From Anaerolineales bacterium (lineage in GTDB: Bacteria; Chloroflexota; Anaerolineae; Anaerolineales; E44-bin32): 12,392 bases of DNA. The notes under the pieces were generated by a model. That model did not search any database and was not told where the DNA came from. It worked only from the letters and a program-made list of their open reading frames with translations. The position numbers and the translations under genes were made by a program. Positions 1-6,021 of this stretch are shown in pieces; within the stretch, counting starts at the first letter, position 1; the number at the start of each line of letters is the position of its first letter. Location of the stretch: assembly GCA_030673085.1 (NCBI GenBank), contig DAOVFE010000018.1, forward strand, positions 1 to 12,392, written 5' to 3'.

Positions 1-96
1 GGGCGGTAGCTCCCAAACCCGCACTTTCCACTCATCCCTACAGCAAGTTGTTGGGTTTCCTGGCTTTTTCCCATGATTCCTCTCTTTTTCAACGCT
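1..96 (-). repeat. Partial inverted copy of the 2360-2779 repeat element
   Basis: Positions 1-96 read as the reverse complement of 2359-2454, with differences only at 39, 40 and 94 by hand alignment (93 of 96 identical). Similarity fades at about 96, where this copy reads TTTTTCAACGCTCT against TTTTTCAACAC at the right end of the other copy. The copy is cut by the left window edge, so its full length is unknown. The same element end faces inward in both copies. The open frame running through it has no protein-like character. Confidence 0.85.
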
Positions 97-430
97 CTAT
101 ATTGGAGGTTGCGGATTAAGTTAGTTTGGATAGATAATGGCTTATTGGGCGGCAGGCACAAATCATATTCGAACCAACTGGCTGCGAAAGGCCTTGACTT
201 GGGTAAAATGGCCGCAGCTTATGTGACAATAGTGTTGATAACATGTGATCTTGCCGGATAGGTTTGCTTGTGCCCTACTAATTATTGCAGAACATGATAA
301 ATCAATAAAGATGCGTCAAACCGATCTGCCCTTGAAGAGAAACCCCGGCGGGGCGCCTCTCCAAAATTACCATTTTGGATTACGATAATGGAGCATCCTG
401 ATATGGCGTCGGGCAAGCAACTGAACGGTC
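97..430. other. Intergenic region with small hairpins, no gene seen
   Basis: I find no credible gene here; the 62-codon frame at 73-261 begins inside the repeat and looks like chance. Two small structures lie near the esterase. One is a GC-rich hairpin (CCCC 343-346 with GGGG 350-353, flanked by GAGA 337-340 and TCTC 358-361). The other is the perfect 7-bp hairpin at 361-378. A TTGACT at 194-199 and a TTGATA at 235-240 resemble -35 boxes but lack good -10 partners. The esterase promoter is presumably here but I cannot place it. Confidence 0.5.
361..378. repeat. Small perfect hairpin upstream of the esterase
   Basis: CCAAAAT (361-367) pairs perfectly with ATTTTGG (372-378) across a TACC loop, immediately after a GC-rich stem at 337-361. 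No T-run follows, so it is not a clear terminator. It might be part of the esterase mRNA leader. Confidence 0.4.
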
Positions 431-1423
431 ATGTACGCGATGAGGTTAACTTTTAGCATGAGAGAGAGAGTCTGCAACCTAAAGCGCATTATTCTGATGT
501 CGGTTGCTCTATGTATATTTATGTATATGGGATTTAGTTGTAAGGCGAATGAGGATTTCGATTCCGAGCCAAGACAGGCAACCAAAGAAACTGAAACTAT
601 TCCTAAGAGTGCAACCCTGGCTCCGCCCACGAGCGCTATAGACACCCCCACGCCGGCGCTGACGGATGAGCCATCGGCAACACTGACGGATGAATCTATA
701 GCATGTGAAGAACGAATTGCAGAGGATTCCTATCCAAGTATGATCTTGGGCCAAGCAATACCATTTCAGATTTATCTGCCGCCGTGTTATGATGGAAATG
801 AGCAAAGCTATCCGGTCATATATTTTATGCATGGAAAGCCGCGTCAATCGGCGGATTGGATAGATCTTGGCATCATCGACTTGGTTAGCCAGGGTATTGC
901 AAGCGGACAGTGGCCCGAAACATTGCTGGTGATACCTTCACTGCCCGAACCCTTGTTCAGCCAAACCGATGGCGGGTCAGGGTCATACGAGGAGGAGTTC
1001 CTCGAAGCGCTGGTTCCCTATGTTGACAGACATTATCGCACAAGAATAGGAGCAGATTATAGGGCCTTGGCTGGTATATCGCGCGGCGCTATTTGGGCAT
1101 TGGAAATTGGCTTTCGCCATCCGGAAATTGTGAATATCATCGCTGCTCTCAGTCCGGCGCTTTCGTGTAATTATGCTAGCCGCCCATACGATCCATTTGC
1201 ATTGGCACAGGATAGTGACTGCCTGCCGGATAGGATCTTGTTATTAGCGGGTGATATGGATTGGGCTAGAAGCGGAACAGAAAAATTAAGCCAAATATTA
1301 GAACAGTCGGGAAACCACCCGCATTTGATGATTGTCGAAGGAAAGCATGAAACTGCGCTTTGGAAGGGAACTCTAGAGACAGTAGTCGATTTCATAGTTT
1401 TCACTTGGCAAGAACCGGAATAG
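431..1423 (+). CDS. Predicted lipoprotein esterase of the esterase D / alpha-beta hydrolase type
   Basis: The 330-residue product begins with a basic stretch and a hydrophobic segment (about 20-35) ending at Cys37 in a GFSC context, which fits a lipobox. It should therefore be exported and lipid-anchored. A Ser/Thr/Pro-rich spacer (about 45-88) includes a short repeat, LTDE twice. The catalytic domain (about 95-326) matches the putative-esterase fold: HGK (134-136) as the likely oxyanion strand turn, the nucleophile elbow GISRG with Ser217, an acidic candidate at Asp275 or Asp277 in LLLAGDMDW, and the likely catalytic His306 in EGKHE. Substrate is unknown; relatives cleave carboxyl esters such as feruloyl or acetyl groups. 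ATG 431 gives the longest frame, but ATG 458 gives a more typical signal peptide and has GAGG at 442-445. An unrelated LysM gene follows 115 bp downstream. Confidence 0.85.
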   Translation: MYAMRLTFSMRERVCNLKRIILMSVALCIFMYMGFSCKANEDFDSEPRQATKETETIPKSATLAPPTSAIDTPTPALTDEPSATLTDESIACEERIAEDSYPSMILGQAIPFQIYLPPCYDGNEQSYPVIYFMHGKPRQSADWIDLGIIDLVSQGIASGQWPETLLVIPSLPEPLFSQTDGGSGSYEEEFLEALVPYVDRHYRTRIGADYRALAGISRGAIWALEIGFRHPEIVNIIAALSPALSCNYASRPYDPFALAQDSDCLPDRILLLAGDMDWARSGTEKLSQILEQSGNHPHLMIVEGKHETALWKGTLETVVDFIVFTWQEPE

Positions 1424-1478
1424 TATTAAGTTGGAAATGGCTAGGATTCTCATAATCCCTTTTAGTGCAGATTTCAGG

Positions 1479-1484
1479 TACAAT
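1479..1484 (+). promoter_or_regulatory. Possible -10 box for the LysM gene
   Basis: TACAAT lies 54 bp before the chosen ATG at 1539, in the 115-bp gap after the esterase stop. No convincing -35 box sits 16-18 bp upstream, so this rests on the -10 alone. Confidence 0.3.
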
Positions 1485-1527
1485 GAAATACCTCTCGATG
1501 CTCAGGCGTAAGAATGGCTGATGAAAA

Positions 1528-1532
1528 GGGAG
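1528..1532 (+). promoter_or_regulatory. Ribosome binding site that sets the LysM start
   Basis: GGGAG followed by six A residues leads to ATG 1539. An in-frame ATG at 1521 lies before this site and has no comparable purine motif of its own, so 1539 is the better start. Confidence 0.65.
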
Positions 1533-1538
1533 AAAAAA

Positions 1539-2234
1539 ATGAGCGAATCAGAACCGATTGCAGATGATGTTATTAAAGCTTATCGACGGCGCCGTGAAAG
1601 AATGGTCCCCCTCATATTAGGAGGGCTGGCGGTCGTTTTGCTAGTTGTCGGCTTATTCCTGATTGTGCTTTGGCTGACCGGAGAAAACCCGCCGGCGCTG
1701 CCTGCATTCTTTGCAACCAAAACACCAACTCCGACTCAAACCACAACTCCTTTGCCGCCGACCATCACCCCAACCATTACCGAGACGTTGGAGCCAACCG
1801 AAACAGCAACCCCAGAGGGACCAATAACTTATGTGATTAAAGAGGGAGATACTCTGGGCGCGATTGCGGAAGAATATGAGGTTGATCTTCTGATTTTAAT
1901 GTCAGTAAACGGCATTAGGGATGCGAATGAGATTAATATTGGCCAGGAAATTATCATACCCGCAGAGGGCACCGAACTGCCGACCCCAACGGCGCTGCCA
2001 TCCACCCTAATTCCTGGCAGCAAGATCGAATATGTCGTAATGACAAATGATACTCTGGTGACGATTGCGGCGAAGTTTAATAGCACTGCCGAGGCAATTG
2101 CCGAAGAGAATGACATTGAAGATCCGAATAATATCTTTGTCGGGCAAGTCTTAGTCGTGCCGGTTGGAATCGCCACACCAACTCCGACCAAAACTGGTGG
2201 AACTGAAACCCCCACGGCTACAGCTACACCCTGA
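1539..2234 (+). CDS. Membrane-anchored protein with two LysM domains
   Basis: The 231-residue product has a short charged N-terminus with an Arg cluster (YRRRRER), one strong transmembrane helix (about 23-47) and a Thr/Pro-rich spacer (about 60-94). LysM domain 1 (about 97-141) starts TYVIKEGDTLGAIAEEYEV and contains N-G then GQEIIIP. LysM domain 2 (about 164-208) starts EYVVMTNDTLVTIAAKF and ends VGQVLVVP. A TP-rich tail follows. LysM modules bind N-acetylglucosamine-containing polymers, usually peptidoglycan; the charge pattern suggests the LysM part lies outside the membrane. No catalytic domain is attached, so it may be a wall-binding or scaffold protein. The start at 1539 is chosen for its GGGAG site. 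The gene ends just before a strong intrinsic terminator and looks monocistronic. Confidence 0.9.
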   Translation: MSESEPIADDVIKAYRRRRERMVPLILGGLAVVLLVVGLFLIVLWLTGENPPALPAFFATKTPTPTQTTTPLPPTITPTITETLEPTETATPEGPITYVIKEGDTLGAIAEEYEVDLLILMSVNGIRDANEINIGQEIIIPAEGTELPTPTALPSTLIPGSKIEYVVMTNDTLVTIAAKFNSTAEAIAEENDIEDPNNIFVGQVLVVPVGIATPTPTKTGGTETPTATATP

Positions 2235-2258
2235 AAGAGCAGTCCTATAAACATATAG

Positions 2259-2287
2259 AGCCCCGCAATTTGTTGCGGGGCTTTTTT
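2259..2287 (+). terminator. Rho-independent terminator of the LysM gene
   Basis: AGCCCCGCAA (2259-2268) pairs perfectly over 10 bp with TTGCGGGGCT (2273-2282) around a TTTG loop. The stem runs straight into T residues (to 2287), 24 bp after the stop codon. Confidence 0.93.
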
Positions 2288-2305
2288 GCATGAACCTTCA
2301 TTCCC

Positions 2306-2335
2306 AAACCAGAGCGAAGAACTGGTTTCTTTTTT
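2306..2335 (+). terminator. Second, weaker terminator behind the first
   Basis: AAACCAG (2306-2312) pairs with CTGGTTT (2322-2328) across a 9-nt loop and is followed by C and six T residues (2330-2335). It lies 18 bp after the first terminator's T-run and just before the repeat element at 2360. It could act as a backup. Confidence 0.6.
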
Positions 2336-2454
2336 AATGACAAATAGCCAATTAAGAAAGTGTTGAAAAAGAGAGGAATCATGGGAAAAAGCCAGGAAAC
2401 CCAACAACTTGCTGGTGGGATGAGTGGAAAGTGCGGGTTTGGGAGCTACCGCCC

Positions 2455-2481
2455 TCATTTATGGCTTTTTCCTTGGAAGAA
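2455..2481. repeat. 27-bp direct repeat, left copy
   Basis: This stretch, with core TTATGGCTTTTTCCTTGG and ending GAAGAA, recurs at 2636-2662 with a single difference (T2458 against C2639). The two copies stand 181 bp apart and flank the nested inverted repeat. Confidence 0.85.
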
Positions 2482-2637
2482 GGGGCTGTCTGAAAAGTCG
2501 AAAACCGCGATTATCATCCCCACCATTGAGCCAGATTCTGTAATAATCAAGCATAAACTCCCCACTTCGCGACTAATTTACTCAGTGCAATTGGGCCAGC
2601 TCTCTAACGACCCGCCTTTTGGGACAGCCCCTTCTTC
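2476..2637. mobile_element. Nested inverted-repeat module, possible small MITE
   Basis: The left end (2476-2497) and right end (2616-2637) are inverted copies over 22 bp with two mismatches. Their core is GGGGCTGTC followed by AAAAG. Ends of this form resemble terminal inverted repeats of some DDE insertion sequences; this is recollection, not a search. The interior of about 118 bp has no gene. The 27-bp direct repeats overlapping both ends are too long for an ordinary target duplication, so segmental duplication within the larger element is an alternative. Confidence 0.5.
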
Positions 2638-2662
2638 ACTTATGGCTTTTTCCTTGGAAGAA
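2636..2662. repeat. 27-bp direct repeat, right copy
   Basis: This is the partner of 2455-2481, with 26 of 27 bases identical. It begins within TTCTTCACTT; that same ten-base string recurs at 2683-2692 after the next hairpin, suggesting a repeating hairpin-plus-linker plan. Confidence 0.85.
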
Positions 2663-2688
2663 CTCCGCTGCAAGCTGCGGGGTTCTTC
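2657..2688. repeat. 12-bp hairpin inside the element
   Basis: GAAGAACTCCGC (2657-2668) pairs with GCGGGGTTCTTC (2677-2688), with one T-G wobble and an 8-nt loop. No T-run follows on the + strand. Confidence 0.75.
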
Positions 2689-2707
2689 ACTTGCCGAATA
2701 TTAGTAT

Positions 2708-2740
2708 ATATGGGGTGGAAGCTACGCTTCTGCCCCATAT
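2708..2740. repeat. 15-bp hairpin with a three-base loop near the element's right end
   Basis: ATATGGGGTGGAAGC (2708-2722) pairs with GCTTCTGCCCCATAT (2726-2740) through 15 positions, two of them G-T wobbles, around a TAC loop. It is the longest stem in the element and lies 28 bp from the terminal inverted repeat. Confidence 0.8.
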
Positions 2741-2779
2741 GCACCACACTCTTTTACGGGTAAATATGTTTTTCAACAC

Positions 2780-3163
2780 TCTCAATATACCTCCATTCAC
2801 TAAACGATCTCTCATCCTGCATTCATTCCTAATTAATAAAAACCATCATTCTCGCCTGGACTCGCCGCATATTGAAAACCAAGGGATTTCGCTTAGTCAG
2901 TATCCATCATCGACAGAAGACTTTTTAGCTTCAAGCCTCAAATCCGGACTTCGATTGATACGCCGTATAGCCCGACGCTCAGTACAATCATTGCTGCAGT
3001 ATAGTATGTATCTTCTGTTTGCCGTTAAAAGGCACTTTTCTTAGAAATCTCATCCACATCTTCCGAAATGCCCTTATTGGATATGCTCTAGCCGATGCCG
3101 TATATCGATTATCAAACCATGTACGCCATCCAAATCCGAATTATTACGGTTATAATCGCGGCC
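2780..3163. other. Intergenic region before miaB, no convincing gene
   Basis: About 380 bp without a supported gene. A frame ending at 3044 could start at ATG 2767, inside the repeat's right end, and give about 92 residues with a basic C-terminal part (RLIRRIARRS). It has no recognisable domain, and its start falls in the repeat, so I do not call it. A short stem (TGCC 3020-3023 with GGCA 3031-3034, then CTTTTC) is a poor terminator. No tRNA arms were recognised. The right end holds the miaB -10 box. Confidence 0.5.
3151..3156 (+). promoter_or_regulatory. Consensus -10 box placed for a leaderless miaB transcript
   Basis: TATAAT ends 7 bp before the miaB ATG at 3164, so transcription should begin at or next to the A of the start codon. 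No Shine-Dalgarno motif lies between box and start, and I see no good -35 box 16-18 bp upstream. Confidence 0.55.
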
Positions 3164-4498
3164 ATGAAGTATTATATCTGGACTTCCGGCTGTCAGATGA
3201 ACGTCGCCGATTCTCGGCGTGTCGCTTCCGCACTCGAGCGATTGGGATATGATCCAACTCGCCAGGCGGAAAATGCCGATGTTATTGTTCTCAATACCTG
3301 CGTCGTGCGCCAGAGCGCTGAGAATCGAGCCTTAGGGCGACTATCTTCACTGCGCCCTTTGAAGAAACAGCGCCCAGACCTGGTCATCAACCTGATGGGC
3401 TGTCTGGTGGGCGTCAAAGACAACCCTAAGATCAGGAAAGCCTTTCCCTATGTAGACGTTTTTTCAGCGCCCTCCGACCTTAAACCGCTAATTCAATATC
3501 TCATGCATAGCAGGCGACCGCCAATAAGCGACATCGAAACAAAGGCTGACCGAATAATCGCGGAGTCGGATCTCACAATGCCAAAAAACGGAAAGAATCG
3601 ATCAGTCTCGGCATATGTGTCTGTCATCCATGGCTGCTCGTTTGCTTGCACCTATTGCATTATCCCTTACCGGCGCGGCGTTGAGCGCAGCCGCCCAATT
3701 TGCGAAATAGAAGCCGAGGTGCGTGCGCTCGCGGGACAAGGAATCCATGAAGTGACCTTGTTGGGCCAGATCGTAGATCGCTATGGCAATGACATACCTG
3801 ATGGCCCGAATCTGTCAGATCTACTTCGCGCCATCCACCCGATTGATGGCATCAAACGTATTCGTTTTCTCACTTCCCATCCCCACTGGATGACAAACGA
3901 ACTGATCGAAACGGTCGCTGAACTCCCGAAAGTCTGTGAATATGTTGAGGTGCCGATTCAGGCGGGTGACGATGACGTATTAAAGCGCATGAAGCGCGGC
4001 TACACTGTCGACGAGTATGTGCGTCTTATTTGCGATCTCAGAGAGTATATCCCCGGCGTTTCCATCGCTACAGATATCATCGTCGGTTTCCCGGGGGAGA
4101 CCGAAAAGCAATTTCAAAGAACCTATAACCTGCTGGCTGATCTGCGCTTGGACGTCGTCCATTTAGCCCGTTATTCCCCCCGGCCGGGCACACTTGCATA
4201 CCGGCGAATGGATGATGATATCCACGAAAGTGAAAAAATGCGCCGCTTCCGGGCTATTGAAGCCCTTCAGACTCAAATTTCAAAGGATATTCATGCCAGT
4301 TATATTGGCAGGAAGGTTGAGGTTTTAGTTAAAGGTAAACGCCATGACCGCTGGAAGGGCCGGACGCGAACGAATAAATTGGTGTTCTTCGAAACTCCTG
4401 AGGACCGTCTCGGCGAGCTGGTCTCGGTAAAAATCAATTGGGCCGGGGCATGGAGCTTGCGTGGCACGCCATTTTTGGGGATGTCCGGTGAACCATAA
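3164..4498 (+). CDS. miaB: tRNA-2-methylthio-N6-dimethylallyladenosine37 synthase MiaB
   Basis: The 444-residue radical-SAM enzyme adds a methylthio group at C2 of i6A37 in tRNAs reading UNN codons, in the cytoplasm. The N-terminal UPF0004 domain (about 1-135) carries the three auxiliary-cluster cysteines: Cys10 in GCQMN, Cys46 in NTC and Cys80 in MGC. The radical-SAM domain (about 145-375) has CxxxCxxC at Cys158, Cys162 and Cys165, then TSHP and DIIVGFPGET. A C-terminal TRAM domain (about 377-440) should help bind tRNA. GCQMN at the very start favours MiaB over RimO or MtaB. The usual LGQNV.. motif reads LGQIVDRYG, a variant I associate with Chloroflexota. The frame is open back to 3095, but residues encoded before 3164 do not fit the family, whereas MKYYIWTSGCQMN does. 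No RBS is visible. Confidence 0.95.
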   Translation: MKYYIWTSGCQMNVADSRRVASALERLGYDPTRQAENADVIVLNTCVVRQSAENRALGRLSSLRPLKKQRPDLVINLMGCLVGVKDNPKIRKAFPYVDVFSAPSDLKPLIQYLMHSRRPPISDIETKADRIIAESDLTMPKNGKNRSVSAYVSVIHGCSFACTYCIIPYRRGVERSRPICEIEAEVRALAGQGIHEVTLLGQIVDRYGNDIPDGPNLSDLLRAIHPIDGIKRIRFLTSHPHWMTNELIETVAELPKVCEYVEVPIQAGDDDVLKRMKRGYTVDEYVRLICDLREYIPGVSIATDIIVGFPGETEKQFQRTYNLLADLRLDVVHLARYSPRPGTLAYRRMDDDIHESEKMRRFRAIEALQTQISKDIHASYIGRKVEVLVKGKRHDRWKGRTRTNKLVFFETPEDRLGELVSVKINWAGAWSLRGTPFLGMSGEP

Positions 4499-4526
4499 CC
4501 GGCGGTATACTAGGAGGAGATAGCAC

Positions 4527-4556
4527 TTGACAGCTACCACCTTCTCACTGTAGCAT
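4527..4556 (+). promoter_or_regulatory. Sigma-70-type promoter for the first NBR1-domain lipoprotein
   Basis: A perfect -35 box TTGACA (4527-4532) is followed after 18 bp by TAGCAT (4551-4556), four of six consensus bases. Initiation near 4563 would give a leader of about 80 nt. The position, 29 bp after the miaB stop, suggests independent transcription. Confidence 0.55.
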
Positions 4557-4629
4557 GCATACAACAATAAAAAGAACCTTCCAAAGAGAAGTTTGCTTCC
4601 GAAAGTTAATATCGTGAGGAACACTTGCC

Positions 4630-4636
4630 GGAGGAG
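4630..4636 (+). promoter_or_regulatory. Strong Shine-Dalgarno site of the lipoprotein gene
   Basis: GGAGGAG followed by AAATC leads to ATG 4642 with 5-nt spacing. It is the strongest ribosome binding site in the window and suggests high expression. Confidence 0.8.
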
Positions 4637-4641
4637 AAATC

Positions 4642-5787
4642 ATGAGCCACCTACTGCGTCGTAAGTTCGCAATCCTGGGATTCTTCTTAATCATTGCCCT
4701 TATTCCGCTCGCATGCAATCTTCCAGGGCAACAGCAACCTGAGCCGGAAGAGTTTTCTACTGCTGCAGCTCAGACAGTCGAAGCGCAGCTAACCAATGCT
4801 GCTTCTGACGTAACCGAGGTTGCAGAGAGCACTGTGACCATGACGGCCGCGCCGCCAACTATCCCTGCCGAAACCGATACCCCCGCTGCACCTCCGCCTT
4901 CAGCCACGCCTGAATGCACCAATAAAGCCTCTTTCGTCACGGATGTAACCATTCCCGACAATTCCTTCCTCGCCCCGGGCGAATCATTCGTCAAAACCTG
5001 GCGTCTAAAAAACGTCGGCACCTGCACCTGGAAACCGGACTACTCTATAGTTTTTATCAGCGGGAATATTATGGGCGGTCCGGCTTCGAAACCGCTTGCA
5101 GCCAGTGTACAGCCGAATAATACTGTTGACGTGAGCGTCGACCTCGTTGCCCCGTCAACCAACGGCACGCACAAAGGCAACTGGAAGCTGCGTGACGCCG
5201 GCGGCGTCAACTTCGGAATTGGAGCTAATGCTAACAATTCCTTCTATGTCCAAATCATAGTTGGACCAACTCCAACACCTGCGCCAGTATCCAAGACTTT
5301 CAATGCAGCCAGCGCAGGCGGCGTCGAGAGCAATGGCCATATCATCTCCCCCCCCAACAGCGGCGATACTGCCGGCAACAACGGACTTCAGGGCTTTATA
5401 ACCTTCAATCTGAGCAGCATTCCCGATGGTGCCACCATCACCAAGGTCAAGCTCGATCTGGGAACACCACACGATGTACTTGGCGACCCTTTTGGCTCAT
5501 TAGGCTGTATTCGAGCCTATCCAGATGCGTACGGCTCGCTCGATGCGGGCGACTATACGCCTCCGCCGGTCACTGGGAGCTATTGGCGTTTCTGCTCACA
5601 GGTCCAACTTGCCGATCCGAGCGCCCAACTGGGAAATAGCTCGGCGGTCAGCGGCGTTCAAGCCGCACTTGCCAGCGATACTTTCCAGATTCGAATCCAA
5701 TTCAACGAAATTGAGACAGATGGCGATGGCGTCGCTGATGTACTGCGGCCCACACCACGACTGATCGTACATTATCTTAAACCATAA
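4642..5787 (+). CDS. Lipoprotein with NBR1-type Ig-like domain and a C-terminal beta-rich domain
   Basis: The 381-residue product has a basic n-region, a hydrophobic core and a lipobox LAC with Cys25, so it should be exported and lipid-anchored. A short AAQTVEAQLT helix (about 41-52) and an Ala/Pro/Thr spacer lead to an NBR1-type Ig-like (Nbr1_FW) domain at about 92-205. It shows VTIPDNSFLAPGESFVKTW, then LKNVGTCTW, APSTNGTHKGNWKLR and FGIG. Cys92 and Cys128 could pair. After a PTPTPAP hinge, residues about 217-381 form a further domain with predicted beta strands, two cysteines (289, 318) and a DGDGVAD segment (360-366) resembling calcium-binding loops. I do not recognise its family; a carbohydrate-binding or DNRLRE-like sandwich is a guess. 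The start is fixed by GGAGGAG. A paralog of the first half lies downstream at 6139. Confidence 0.88.
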   Translation: MSHLLRRKFAILGFFLIIALIPLACNLPGQQQPEPEEFSTAAAQTVEAQLTNAASDVTEVAESTVTMTAAPPTIPAETDTPAAPPPSATPECTNKASFVTDVTIPDNSFLAPGESFVKTWRLKNVGTCTWKPDYSIVFISGNIMGGPASKPLAASVQPNNTVDVSVDLVAPSTNGTHKGNWKLRDAGGVNFGIGANANNSFYVQIIVGPTPTPAPVSKTFNAASAGGVESNGHIISPPNSGDTAGNNGLQGFITFNLSSIPDGATITKVKLDLGTPHDVLGDPFGSLGCIRAYPDAYGSLDAGDYTPPPVTGSYWRFCSQVQLADPSAQLGNSSAVSGVQAALASDTFQIRIQFNEIETDGDGVADVLRPTPRLIVHYLKP

Positions 5788-5887
5788 CTAACGGCGGATT
5801 GCTGTAGCTGCTTCCCCGAAAGGGTTGTCAGTTTCCAGGAACCTGCTGTATGTTGGCTACTTCCTTGAGGTAGATTCTGCTCGTTTC

Positions 5888-5923
5888 ACTCTGGCGGGAC
5901 CGGCTGAGTGGTCCCGCCAGAGT
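5888..5923. terminator. Perfect 14-bp hairpin, possible terminator without a T-run
   Basis: ACTCTGGCGGGACC (5888-5901) pairs without mismatch to GGTCCCGCCAGAGT (5910-5923) around an 8-nt loop, about 100 bp after the lipoprotein stop. No T-tract follows on either strand, so it is not a classical intrinsic terminator. It could pause polymerase, protect the mRNA 3' end, or bind a protein. Confidence 0.6.
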
Positions 5924-6021
5924 TGCAAACAGAGCGAACATTTCAACAAAATCGCTTTGTTTACCGTTGATAATACAATCTTCATTTGCCCCATCCTTGC
6001 TGAAATCCAATCTGGCACTCT

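Larger units (their letters stand above)
2360..2779. mobile_element. MITE-like non-autonomous element with 11-bp terminal inverted repeats
   Basis: The segment begins GTGTTGAAAAA (2360-2370) and ends with the exact reverse complement TTTTTCAACAC (2769-2779), giving a 420-bp unit. A second copy of its left end lies inverted at 1-96, so it is repeated in this genome. It carries no protein-like frame and no transposase. It is unusually rich in internal pairing: GGAAAAAGCCA (2384-2394) complements TGGCTTTTTCC at both 2462-2472 and 2643-2653, a nested inverted repeat spans 2476-2637, and strong hairpins lie at 2657-2688 and 2708-2740. I see no clear target-site duplication at the ends. It could instead be a multi-hairpin repeat of the REP/BOX kind. 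Mobility is inferred, not shown. Confidence 0.6.

Noticed and set aside
160..190. TTCGAACC string suggestive of a tRNA T-loop
   Set aside because: No matching stems, anticodon arm or acceptor pairing can be built around it.
73..261. 62-codon frame near the left edge
   Set aside because: It starts inside the inverted repeat copy and shows no signal, domain or ribosome site.
1829..2458. Minus-strand frame of 209 codons
   Set aside because: It lies opposite the LysM gene and crosses both terminators and the repeat end; the long Val/Ser-rich run is the complement of the Thr/Pro codons.
2455..2692. CRISPR-like spacing of repeated units
   Set aside because: There are only two full units with unequal spacing, and the intervening bodies are self-complementary, not unique spacers.
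2360..2704. Open frame of 114 codons inside the repeat
   Set aside because: It consists almost entirely of the inverted and direct repeats, and its residues simply mirror the repeated DNA.
2619..3044. Open frame of 141 codons between the LysM gene and miaB
   Set aside because: It begins inside the repeat element, its early codons read through hairpins, and no domain or clear ribosome site supports it. A shorter version from ATG 2767 has a basic C-terminus but also starts in the repeat.
3095..3163. N-terminal extension of miaB from ATG 3095
   Set aside because: The extra 23 residues do not fit the MiaB family, whose proteins begin a few residues before GCQMN, and a -10 box lies within this stretch.
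4512..4554. Possible leader peptide after AGGAGGAG at 4512-4519, starting at TTG 4528
   Set aside because: It would be only eight residues from a weak start codon and overlaps the -35 and -10 boxes of the next gene.
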